33,709 nucleotides of DNA, from positions 1-33,709 of the forward strand of contig CANQRW010000036.1 in assembly GCA_947626365.1 (NCBI GenBank). The letters run 5' to 3'. A program made the position numbers and the translations under genes. The notes beneath the pieces are model-generated. The model worked only from the letters and a program-made list of their open reading frames with translations, did not search any database and was not told where the DNA came from. Origin of the DNA: an uncultured Lachnospiraceae bacterium. Its GTDB lineage: Bacteria > Bacillota > Clostridia > Lachnospirales > Lachnospiraceae. The first letter of the stretch is position 1; the number at the start of each line of letters is the position of its first letter. Positions 15,620 to 22,598 of the stretch are shown here, piece by piece.

Positions 15620-17296
15620 ATGAAATTAAATGGTTCGGAAATCGTAATTGCGTGTTTGAAGGAGCAGGGAGTTGACACGGTTTTTGGATATCCGGGAGGC
15701 GCGATCCTGAATATCTACGATGCTCTTTACAAGCATCAGGACGAGATCACCCATATACTGACTTCCCATGAGCAGGGAGCGGCCCATGCGGCCGACGGTT
15801 ATGCCAGAGCTACCGGCAAGGTAGGCGTCTGTCTGGCCACCTCCGGCCCGGGAGCCACCAATCTGGTCACAGGTATTGCTACCGCTTACATGGATTCCAT
15901 CCCTGTGGTGGCCATCACCTGCAACGTAGGCGTAAGCCTTCTGGGGCGCGACAGCTTCCAGGAGATCGATATCGCCGGCGTGACCATGCCTATTACCAAA
16001 TACAATTTTATTGTAAAAGATGTAACCAAGCTGGCCGACGTGATCCGCCGCGCCTTCAAGATTGCCAAGTCCGGCCGTCCCGGCCCGGTCCTTGTGGATA
16101 TCACCAAGGATGTGACGGCGGCGGAATGCGATTATGAGCCTCAGGTGCCCAGAGAGGTGCCCCGTCAGGCGGAGACCATCACGGAGAATGACATGGAGCA
16201 GGCCATCCTGATGATCAAGGCTTCAGAGAAGCCCTTTATCCTGGTAGGCGGCGGCGCCAATCTGTCCGACGCCTCGGAGGAGGTTCGCCAGTTCGCCCAC
16301 AAGATTCAGGCCCCTGTGGCCGATACCCTTATGGGCAAGGGCGCGTTTGACGGCACGGATGAGCTTTACACCGGTATGGCCGGCATGCACGGCACCAAGA
16401 CTTCTAATTTCGGGATCACCGAGTGCGATCTGCTGATCGTGATCGGCGCCCGCTTCAGCGACCGTGTAGTGGGCAACGCATCCAAATTTGCCAGCAACGC
16501 CAAGATCCTTCAGCTGGATATCGATGCGGCAGAGATCAATAAGAATGTCCGCACTCACGCCAGCATCGTGGGAGACGTGAAGATTATCCTGCGGAAACTG
16601 AACGCACGCCTGGATCCTCAGAACCATGACGAGTGGATCGCTCATATCGAGCGCCTGAAATATATGTATCCCCTTCGCTACAACAAGGACCTGCTGACAG
16701 GCCCCGGCGTGGTGGAGGATATCTATGATGTGACCGGCGGAGACGCCTTGATCGTCACAGAGGTGGGCCAGCATCAGATGTGGGCTGCCCAGTATTACAA
16801 GTATAAGAATCCGCACACCCTTCTGACCTCCGGCGGTCTGGGAACCATGGGCTACGGTCTGGGAGCCGCCATCGGAGCCAAGATGGGACGCAAGGATAAA
16901 GTAGTCATCAACATCGCGGGAGACGGCTGTTTCCGTATGAATATGAATGAGATTGCCACCGCCACCCGCTACAACATTCCTGTCATCGAGGTCGTCATTA
17001 ACAATCATGTGCTGGGCATGGTCCGCCAGTGGCAGACCCTGTTCTACGGCAAGCGGTATTCGCATACGGTGTTAAATGACCATGTGGATTTCGCCAAGGT
17101 AGCCGAGGCCATGGGAGCGAAGGCCTATCGGGTGACGAAGCGGGAGGAGTTCAAGCCGGTGCTTGAGGAGGCCATTTCTCTGAACATCCCGGTTCTCATC
17201 GACTGCCAGATTCACTGCGATGACAAGGTATTTCCAATGGTATCGCCAGGTGCGCCGATTTCGGATGCATTTGATGATAGTGATTTAAAACTTTAA
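15620..17296 (+). CDS. ilvB: Acetolactate synthase, large catalytic subunit
   Basis: This 558-residue ThDP-dependent enzyme condenses pyruvate with pyruvate or 2-oxobutyrate, the first common step to valine, leucine and isoleucine. Features are VFGYPGGAILNIYDAL, the catalytic Glu in SHEQGAAHAADGYARATGK (about 49-67), the FAD region GKGAFDG, and the ThDP/Mg site GDGCFRMNMNEIATA (about 434-448). The length is that of biosynthetic AHAS. The small regulatory subunit (ilvN) and ilvC do not follow, so they must lie elsewhere. It starts 21 bp after ilvD with AAGGAGAAGG as ribosome site, clearly co-transcribed. Confidence 0.95.
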   Translation: MKLNGSEIVIACLKEQGVDTVFGYPGGAILNIYDALYKHQDEITHILTSHEQGAAHAADGYARATGKVGVCLATSGPGATNLVTGIATAYMDSIPVVAITCNVGVSLLGRDSFQEIDIAGVTMPITKYNFIVKDVTKLADVIRRAFKIAKSGRPGPVLVDITKDVTAAECDYEPQVPREVPRQAETITENDMEQAILMIKASEKPFILVGGGANLSDASEEVRQFAHKIQAPVADTLMGKGAFDGTDELYTGMAGMHGTKTSNFGITECDLLIVIGARFSDRVVGNASKFASNAKILQLDIDAAEINKNVRTHASIVGDVKIILRKLNARLDPQNHDEWIAHIERLKYMYPLRYNKDLLTGPGVVEDIYDVTGGDALIVTEVGQHQMWAAQYYKYKNPHTLLTSGGLGTMGYGLGAAIGAKMGRKDKVVINIAGDGCFRMNMNEIATATRYNIPVIEVVINNHVLGMVRQWQTLFYGKRYSHTVLNDHVDFAKVAEAMGAKAYRVTKREEFKPVLEEAISLNIPVLIDCQIHCDDKVFPMVSPGAPISDAFDDSDLKL

Positions 17297-17297
17297 A

Positions 17298-17408
17298 ATT
17301 TGCTGCCGTCCCGCCCTATAAAATATTCCGTCTGCGCAGCGCTTTGTGAGCAAGCTCCCACGCGCCGCACAGCCAGAATATTTTGCACGTCAAGACGGCA
17401 GCGCAAAT
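17298..17408. repeat. Nested inverted repeat between ilvB and serC
   Basis: Outer arms ATTTGC-TGCCGTC (17298-17310) and GACGGCA-GC-GCAAAT (17394-17408, two-base bulge) enclose a second pair, AAAATATTC (17320-17328) and GAATATTTT (17376-17384). Inside lies GAGC-AA-GCTC. The 111-bp element could fold as one long interrupted hairpin. There is no T-tract after it, so it is not a standard terminator. Identity unknown. Confidence 0.7.
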
Positions 17409-17433
17409 CAGAGGAGAGTGGGGAGAGAAGACC

Positions 17434-18519
17434 ATGAGCAGAGTTTACAATTTCTCAGCAGGTCCGGCCGTATTGCCGGAAGAAGTATTGAAAGAAGCAG
17501 CAGCAGAGATGCTGGACTACAATGGTACCGGAATGTCAGTGATGGAGATGTCCCATCGTTCCAAGGCATTCGAGACCATCATCAACGAGGCGGAGGCGGA
17601 CCTTCGGGAACTGATGAACATCCCCGATAATTATAAAGTCCTGTTCCTCCAGGGAGGAGCCAACCTCCAGTTTGCCATGATTCCCATGAATCTGATGAAG
17701 CATGGCGTGGCAGATTACATTATCACTGGACAGTGGGCCAAGAAGGCCTGGAAGGAAGCCCAGAAGTACGGTAAGGCCAATGCCATCGCTTCCAGCGAAG
17801 ACAAGACCTTCAGCTATATTCCGGATTGCTCTGACCTGCCCATCGACGAGGACGCGGATTATGTCTATATCTGCGAGAACAACACCATTTATGGGACCAA
17901 GTATAAGACTCTTCCCAACACCAAGGGAAAGACCCTGGTGGCGGATGTGTCCTCCTGCTTCCTGTCTGAGCCGGTAGATGTGACCAAGTACGGAGTGATT
18001 TACGGCGGTGTTCAGAAGAATGTAGGGCCGGCCGGCGTGGTCATCGTAATCATCCGTGAGGATTTGGTCACAGAAGACGTATATCCGGGAACGCCAACTA
18101 TGTGCCAGTATAAGACTCATGTGGACAACAAGTCCCTGTACAATACCCCGCCCTGCTACGGTATCTACATCTGCGGCAAGGTATTCAAGTGGCTGAAGGC
18201 CATGGGCGGCCTTGAGGTCATGAAGGAGCGCAATGAGAAGAAGGCCAAGATCCTTTATGATTTCCTGGATCAGAGCAAACTGTTTAAGGGAACCGTGGTG
18301 AAGGAAGACCGTTCCATCATGAACGTGCCCTTTGTGACAGGCGACGCGGATCTGGACGCTCAGTTCATCAAAGAGGCGACAGCTGCCGGTTTCGTGAACC
18401 TGAAAGGCCACAGAACCGTGGGCGGCATGAGAGCCAGCATTTACAACGCTATGCCCATCGAAGGCGTAGAGAAGCTGGTGGAATTCATGAAGAAGTTTGA
18501 GGAGGCGCACCAGGCATGA
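17434..18519 (+). CDS. serC: Phosphoserine aminotransferase
   Basis: This 361-residue PLP enzyme converts 3-phosphohydroxypyruvate and glutamate to phosphoserine (serine and pyridoxine routes). It begins RVYNFSAGPAVLPEEVL, the family signature. FLQGGANLQFAM (about 72-83) contacts cofactor. The PLP Lys is in VIYGGVQKNVGPAGVV (about 187-202). VGGMRASIYNAM lies near the end. The ATG at 17434 gives the standard start and has GGGGAGAG before it. Its stop overlaps the serA start (ATGA), so the pair is translationally coupled. Confidence 0.96.
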   Translation: MSRVYNFSAGPAVLPEEVLKEAAAEMLDYNGTGMSVMEMSHRSKAFETIINEAEADLRELMNIPDNYKVLFLQGGANLQFAMIPMNLMKHGVADYIITGQWAKKAWKEAQKYGKANAIASSEDKTFSYIPDCSDLPIDEDADYVYICENNTIYGTKYKTLPNTKGKTLVADVSSCFLSEPVDVTKYGVIYGGVQKNVGPAGVVIVIIREDLVTEDVYPGTPTMCQYKTHVDNKSLYNTPPCYGIYICGKVFKWLKAMGGLEVMKERNEKKAKILYDFLDQSKLFKGTVVKEDRSIMNVPFVTGDADLDAQFIKEATAAGFVNLKGHRTVGGMRASIYNAMPIEGVEKLVEFMKKFEEAHQA

Positions 18520-19679
18520 GAAAGATTCATTGTTTAAACGCGATTTCCAAGTACGGCACCGATCTTCTGACGGAAGATTATGCCCTGACTGACAATATGG
18601 CGGAGGCCGACGGCGTGCTGGTTCGCAGCGCCGCCATGCATGATATGGAACTGGGCGACGGCCTGTTGGCTATCGCAAGAGCCGGAGCCGGCGTCAACAA
18701 TATTCCTCTGGAGAAATGTGCTGACAAGGGCATTGTAGTGTTCAATACGCCGGGGGCCAACGCCAACGGCGTGAAAGAGCTGGTGATCGCCGGAATGCTT
18801 CTGGCTTCCCGTGATATCGTAGGCGGGATCCAGTGGTGCAAAGACAATAAGGATGACGCCAACATCAATAAGACCGTGGAGAAGAGCAAGAAGGCATTCG
18901 CGGGCACTGAGATCCTGGGCAAGAAGCTGGGTGTCATCGGCCTGGGAGCTATCGGCGCTCAGGTGGCCAACGCGGCCGCTTCTCTGGGCATGGACGTATA
19001 CGGTTATGATCCCTTTATCTCCGTCAACGCGGCCTGGAGCCTGTCCCGTGCCGTCAAGCACATCACTTCTGCGGATACCATTTATCAGGAGTGCGATTAC
19101 ATTACCATCCATGTGCCCCTGATGGATTCCACCAAGAAGATGATCAACGCCGACGTGCTGAATCAGATGAAAGACGGCGTGGTGGTGCTGAATTTTGCCA
19201 GGGATCTGCTGGTTGACGATGACGCCATGGCGGAAGCGCTGAAGTCCGGCAAGGTGCGCAAGTACGTGTCCGACTTTCCCAACGCCAAGTCTGCCAACAT
19301 GGAAGGCGCTATCGTGATTCCTCATCTGGGAGCTTCCACCGAGGAATCCGAGGATAACTGCGCCAAGATGGCGGTTGAGGAGATCATGGATTACCTGGAG
19401 AACGGCAATATCCGCAATTCCGTCAACTATCCGGCCTGCGACATGGGCATCTGCAAGGTGGCGGGAAGACTGGCTGTGCATCACTTAAATATTCCCAACA
19501 TGATCGGTCAGGTGACCGGCGCGGTGGCCGCAGGCGGCGTGAACATTTCCGATATGACCAACAAGAGCCGCGACAAGTACGCATATACGCTTCTTGATTT
19601 GGAGAGTCCGGTGGACGACGCTACCCTGGCAAAGCTGAGAAGCATCGACGGCGTGCTGCGGGTAAGAGTGGTAAAATAA
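18516..19679 (+). CDS. serA: D-3-phosphoglycerate dehydrogenase, short form with ACT domain
   Basis: This 387-residue NAD enzyme makes 3-phosphohydroxypyruvate, the substrate of SerC. Visible are the Rossmann motif LGVIGLGAIGAQVANAA (about 139-155), the D-2-hydroxyacid signature with YITIHVPL, the catalytic Arg in NFARD (about 226-230), Glu in the following region and His in IPHLGASTEES (about 268-278). Residues about 320-387 form an ACT domain (IGQVTGAVAAGGVNISDM), so serine feedback is likely. It lacks the long intervening domain of larger SerA forms. Confidence 0.95.
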   Translation: MRKIHCLNAISKYGTDLLTEDYALTDNMAEADGVLVRSAAMHDMELGDGLLAIARAGAGVNNIPLEKCADKGIVVFNTPGANANGVKELVIAGMLLASRDIVGGIQWCKDNKDDANINKTVEKSKKAFAGTEILGKKLGVIGLGAIGAQVANAAASLGMDVYGYDPFISVNAAWSLSRAVKHITSADTIYQECDYITIHVPLMDSTKKMINADVLNQMKDGVVVLNFARDLLVDDDAMAEALKSGKVRKYVSDFPNAKSANMEGAIVIPHLGASTEESEDNCAKMAVEEIMDYLENGNIRNSVNYPACDMGICKVAGRLAVHHLNIPNMIGQVTGAVAAGGVNISDMTNKSRDKYAYTLLDLESPVDDATLAKLRSIDGVLRVRVVK

Positions 19680-19690
19680 GCGGAAAAATC

Positions 19691-19719
19691 TTGACAGGCA
19701 TTTTGGCCTGCCATATAAT
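19691..19719 (+). promoter_or_regulatory. Consensus promoter of the tandem-hairpin RNA
   Basis: Perfect TTGACA (19691-19696), 17 bp, perfect TATAAT (19714-19719), directly after serA. The predicted start is 19726. Confidence 0.9.
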
Positions 19720-19725
19720 AAAAAC

Positions 19726-19850
19726 AGAGTAGAAATACTCAAAAAGCGGTGTACCCTACCATGAGTGGGAGCGAAAAAAGCGGTGTACCCTACCAGTAAG
19801 TGGGAGCGAAAAAAGCTGAGGGTTGGGCTGCAGGGTCCAACCCTTTTGTT
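19726..19850 (+). ncRNA. Candidate structured RNA with two tandem hairpin repeats, upstream of the DUF1015 gene
   Basis: The predicted transcript begins with GAGTA-GAAA-TACTC (19727-19740), a GNRA-type hairpin. Two near-identical units follow, 19741-19773 (33 nt) and 19775-19808 (34 nt), each AAAAAGCGGTGTA, then CCC-T-AC, a loop, GTGGG and AGCG. The stem CCC(T)AC/GTGGG is identical in both. The loops differ in sequence and length (CATGA and CAGTAA). A partial third AAAAAAGC is followed by an intrinsic terminator (19819-19850). I do not recognise an Rfam family. It may be a free small RNA or a leader that controls readthrough into the DUF1015 gene. Confidence 0.7.
19819..19850 (+). terminator. 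Terminator of the tandem-hairpin RNA
   Basis: AGGGTTGG (19819-19826) pairs with CCAACCCT (19837-19844), followed by TTTGTTT. Confidence 0.9.
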
Positions 19851-19853
19851 TAC

Positions 19854-19894
19854 GTCAGTATGCAAACAAAGCGCCAGTGACGCTTTGTTTGTAT
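19854..19894. repeat. Palindromic element, copy 1
   Basis: A 30-base block starting GTCAGTATGCAAACA recurs at 32211-32240 with two differences. Here it forms an 11-bp hairpin, CAAACAAAGCG (19863-19873) with CGCTTTGTTTG (19881-19891), extendable to 14 pairs. Both copies sit immediately after an intrinsic terminator. Confidence 0.8.
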
Positions 19895-19967
19895 TCGGAG
19901 ATCTCATGGCAATATTGTCAGATCATGAAATAGAGTAAACATAGACTAGAAAAGGAGAAACAGCGAC

Positions 19968-21212
19968 ATGGCGATTGTAAAACCCTTTATCTGCGTAAGA
20001 CCGGCTGCGGCCGTTGTGGACAAGGTGGCGGCTCTGCCTTATGACGTATACAACAGGAAAGAGGCCTGTCAGGAGGTGGCGGGGAAACCTCTGTCTTTTT
20101 TGAATATCGACCGGGCGGAGACTCAGTTTCCGGATGATGTAGATACCTACGATCCCCGAGTCTATGCGAAGGCGAAGGAACTTCTGGAGAAGGAGATTGC
20201 CGACGGGACTTTTGTGACAGACGAGGAGGAGAATTACTATCTGTACCGTCTGACCATGAATAGCAGGAGCCAGACCGGAATCGTGGCCTGCTGTTCTATC
20301 GATGATTACCAAAATGGAATCATCAAGAAACATGAGAACACTAGGGAAGAGAAGGAACAGGACCGGATTCGCCATGTAGATATCACCAGCGCTCATACAG
20401 GACCGATTTTTCTTGCTTACCGGAGCGACGAGCTTCTGACAAAGATCATGCTGCATGTCAAGGAAGAGGCGCCCCTCTATCGGTTCGTGTCCGAGGACGG
20501 AGTCATTCACAGTATCTGGAAGATTAATGACCGGAGACTGGTGAAGGCGATTCAGGATACCTTTGAGAAGATTCCCTTTACTTATATTGCCGATGGGCAC
20601 CACCGGGCGGCATCAGCTGTGAAGGTGGGACTGAAGCGAAGGGCGGAACATCCGGATTATACGGGAGAAGAGCCTTTTAACTATTTCCTGGCGGTGCTGT
20701 TCCCGGAAGATCAGCTGATGATCATGCCATATAACCGGGTAGTGAAGGATCTGAATGGCCTGGACAAGGAAGGATTTCTGGCCGAAGCGGAGAAGAATTT
20801 CCTGGTGAAGAAGACGGGAAAGCAGGCATACGAGCCGAGGAAAAAAGGCACCTTCGGCATGTATCTGGATGGCGCCTGGTATGAGCTTACGGCGAAGCCG
20901 GAGGTAATGGCCGCGGTGGCAGGTGATTCGGTGAAGAGTCTGGATGTGTCTGTACTGCAGGATTATCTGTTGGGGCCGGTTCTTGGAATCGGCGATCCCA
21001 GAACGGACAAACGGATTGATTTTATCGGCGGGATCCGGGGACTGGGCGAGCTGGAGCGGAGAGTAGCCGATGATATGACGGTGGCGTTTTCTATGTATCC
21101 CACATCCATCCAGGAGCTGTTCGCCGTGGCAGATGCCGGACTTCTCATGCCGCCGAAATCCACCTGGTTCGAGCCGAAGCTGCGGAGCGGGATTTTTATT
21201 CACAGAATATAA
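19968..21212 (+). CDS. DUF1015 family protein (SerC/SerA-associated)
   Basis: This 414-residue cytoplasmic protein belongs to DUF1015. Hallmarks are KPFICVRP at the start, VAALPYDVYNRKEA (about 19-32), ENTREEKEQDRIRHVD (about 124-139) and FTYIADGHHRAASAVKV (about 203-219), which has the DGHHR motif. This family is regularly found beside serC and serA in Clostridia and is annotated as a putative ParB-like nuclease/kinase relative. Free-serine kinases of related fold use a similar DGHHR-type site, so a role in serine metabolism is plausible; this is inference. AAAGGAG lies before the ATG. The candidate structured RNA lies between it and serA. Confidence 0.85.
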   Translation: MAIVKPFICVRPAAAVVDKVAALPYDVYNRKEACQEVAGKPLSFLNIDRAETQFPDDVDTYDPRVYAKAKELLEKEIADGTFVTDEEENYYLYRLTMNSRSQTGIVACCSIDDYQNGIIKKHENTREEKEQDRIRHVDITSAHTGPIFLAYRSDELLTKIMLHVKEEAPLYRFVSEDGVIHSIWKINDRRLVKAIQDTFEKIPFTYIADGHHRAASAVKVGLKRRAEHPDYTGEEPFNYFLAVLFPEDQLMIMPYNRVVKDLNGLDKEGFLAEAEKNFLVKKTGKQAYEPRKKGTFGMYLDGAWYELTAKPEVMAAVAGDSVKSLDVSVLQDYLLGPVLGIGDPRTDKRIDFIGGIRGLGELERRVADDMTVAFSMYPTSIQELFAVADAGLLMPPKSTWFEPKLRSGIFIHRI

Positions 21213-21229
21213 GCGGCAGGCTGAGTCCC

Positions 21230-21309
21230 AGTGCGAGAGGACGCTTTATAGTGCGAAAGGATGCTTCATAGTTCGAAAGGATGTTTTATAGTGCGGAAGG
21301 ACGCTTCAT
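21230..21309. repeat. Four tandem copies of a 20-bp repeat
   Basis: Units at 21230-21249, 21250-21269, 21270-21289 and 21290-21309 follow the pattern AGTGCGAAAGGATGCTTCAT with two to four changes each; AGTTC begins a fifth. They fill the gap between convergent genes and end inside the stop codon of the GNAT gene. Confidence 0.9.
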
Positions 21310-21818
21310 AGTTCATGGTAATAGGGGCAGATATCCTCATAGTGCCCATCCTTCATTCGGAAGCCGCCGGGGATGGTGCCTAGCTGGATGAAGCCCAGCC
21401 GTTCGTAGAGATGGCGGGCGTGGATGTTGGAGGCGACCACTGCGTTAAACTGCAGTATACGGAAGCCATGGGCCCTGCCCTGAGCCAGACAGTCCTTTAC
21501 CAGCTTTTCCCCGATATGGAGCCCCCGGCTGTTCCGGCTGACAGCATAGCTGGCGTTGCAGATATGGCCGCATCTTCCAACATTGTTGGGATGGAGGATG
21601 TACAGGCCATATACTTTTTGCGTGGAGGAATCCACGGCCACAGCGGAGCAGGTTTGGGCCGCAAAAAATTCTGCTCCGGTCTCCCGATTCAGCAGGTCTT
21701 CCTGGGGAAAGGCGACGCCGTCCTCCACCACTTCATTCCAGATCCGTATCATGGCGTCCAGATCGGAATCCGCGTATTTTCTTATAACAATATTTTTGTC
21801 TGATATTTCTTTATTCAT
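21306..21818 (-). CDS. GNAT-family N-acetyltransferase
   Basis: This is a 170-residue single-domain acetyltransferase. It starts KNIVIRKYADSDLDAMIRIWNEVVEDG, similar to phosphinothricin/amino-acid acetyltransferases. The acetyl-CoA loop is seen as NSRGLHIGEKLVKDCL (about residues 93-108), and NIHARHLYERLGFIQLGTIPG (split here as NIHARHLYERLGF and IQLGTIPG) is near 130-150. The substrate is unknown. AAGGAGA lies 8 bases before the ATG, and its start overlaps the end of the upstream alkyltransferase gene by 8 bp, so the two are coupled. The 20-bp repeats reach its last codon. Confidence 0.85.
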   Translation of the reverse strand: MNKEISDKNIVIRKYADSDLDAMIRIWNEVVEDGVAFPQEDLLNRETGAEFFAAQTCSAVAVDSSTQKVYGLYILHPNNVGRCGHICNASYAVSRNSRGLHIGEKLVKDCLAQGRAHGFRILQFNAVVASNIHARHLYERLGFIQLGTIPGGFRMKDGHYEDICPYYHEL

Positions 21819-22425
21819 GGGAAAATCTCCTTGTATTTTTCGGGATGAAAAAGTCGGAAGTGTCTACTCCCTCCAGTTCCAAAAGCCGCTTTTTGACGGC
21901 GATTCCGCCGGCATAGCCGGTCAGGTTGCCGCCTGCGCCCATGACCCGGTGGCAGGGGATAATGATGGAGATGGGATTGTGTCCCACGGCTCCGCCTACA
22001 GCCTGGGCGGACACGAATTTGGTCGTGGAAGAGTTCTGGGAGGCTGTTGCTGCGTGTCCGGTTGGACCGGCCGCCATCTGTGCTGCAATCTCTTTGTAGG
22101 TAACGGTCTGTCCATAGGGAATCCGGCAGAGGATATCCCATACTCTCCTGCGGAATTTACTGCCTTCCGGCGCCAGTGGAAGTTCGGCGGGCGAAGGCTT
22201 TTCTCCGGCAAAATACCGGTCCAGCCATTGCTGCGTTCGGACAAGGACAGGACCATCCTCTGTCATGCCGCTGAAACTGTTATTTTCTGAGATCATCGTC
22301 ATTGGTTCCGTTATATTTCCGGCGAAATATTTCTGCCCTTCAATCCATAATCCGATGATATGGCCGCTTCTGCAGGCGATCGTCAGGAGGCCTGCCGGCG
22401 ACTGATATTTGACCGAATATATCAT
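21811..22425 (-). CDS. ogt: O6-alkylguanine-DNA alkyltransferase (MGMT/Ogt type)
   Basis: This 204-residue suicide repair protein takes the alkyl group from O6-alkylguanine onto its own Cys. The active site is ISIIIPCHRVMG (about residues 155-166), preceded by SAQAVGGAVGHNP and the helix-turn-helix region RRRVWDILCRIPYGQTVTYKEIA (split: RRRVWDILC and IPYGQTVTYKEIA). Between that helix and SAQAVGG is a polar stretch (MAAGPTGHAATASQNSSTTK) longer than usual. No Ada-type metal domain is present. It is the first gene of a two-gene minus-strand unit with the acetyltransferase. A second alkylation-repair gene, the AAG-type glycosylase, lies at 5157. Confidence 0.93.
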   Translation of the reverse strand: MIYSVKYQSPAGLLTIACRSGHIIGLWIEGQKYFAGNITEPMTMISENNSFSGMTEDGPVLVRTQQWLDRYFAGEKPSPAELPLAPEGSKFRRRVWDILCRIPYGQTVTYKEIAAQMAAGPTGHAATASQNSSTTKFVSAQAVGGAVGHNPISIIIPCHRVMGAGGNLTGYAGGIAVKKRLLELEGVDTSDFFIPKNTRRFSHE

Positions 22426-22598
22426 ATCAATGTCCTCACTTTTTTCACCGCGTCCCCTGCACTGATGTGTACAGTTTAACTCAGTTTATGGAAAAAGGAA
22501 AGAGAAACTTGGGTTCATATTTGAGTTTTTCAGCGCATATCCTTGGTTGACAGGATTTGCGGCCTGCAGGCCCATCGGATAAATGTCGGAGGTTTCTC

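Noticed and set aside
19761-19799. A 12-codon ORF (MSGSEKSGVPYQ) inside the tandem-hairpin RNA, as a leader peptide
   Set aside because: There is no ribosome site before the ATG, and the ORF exists only because it crosses the two repeat units. The conserved stems and variable loops fit RNA structure better.
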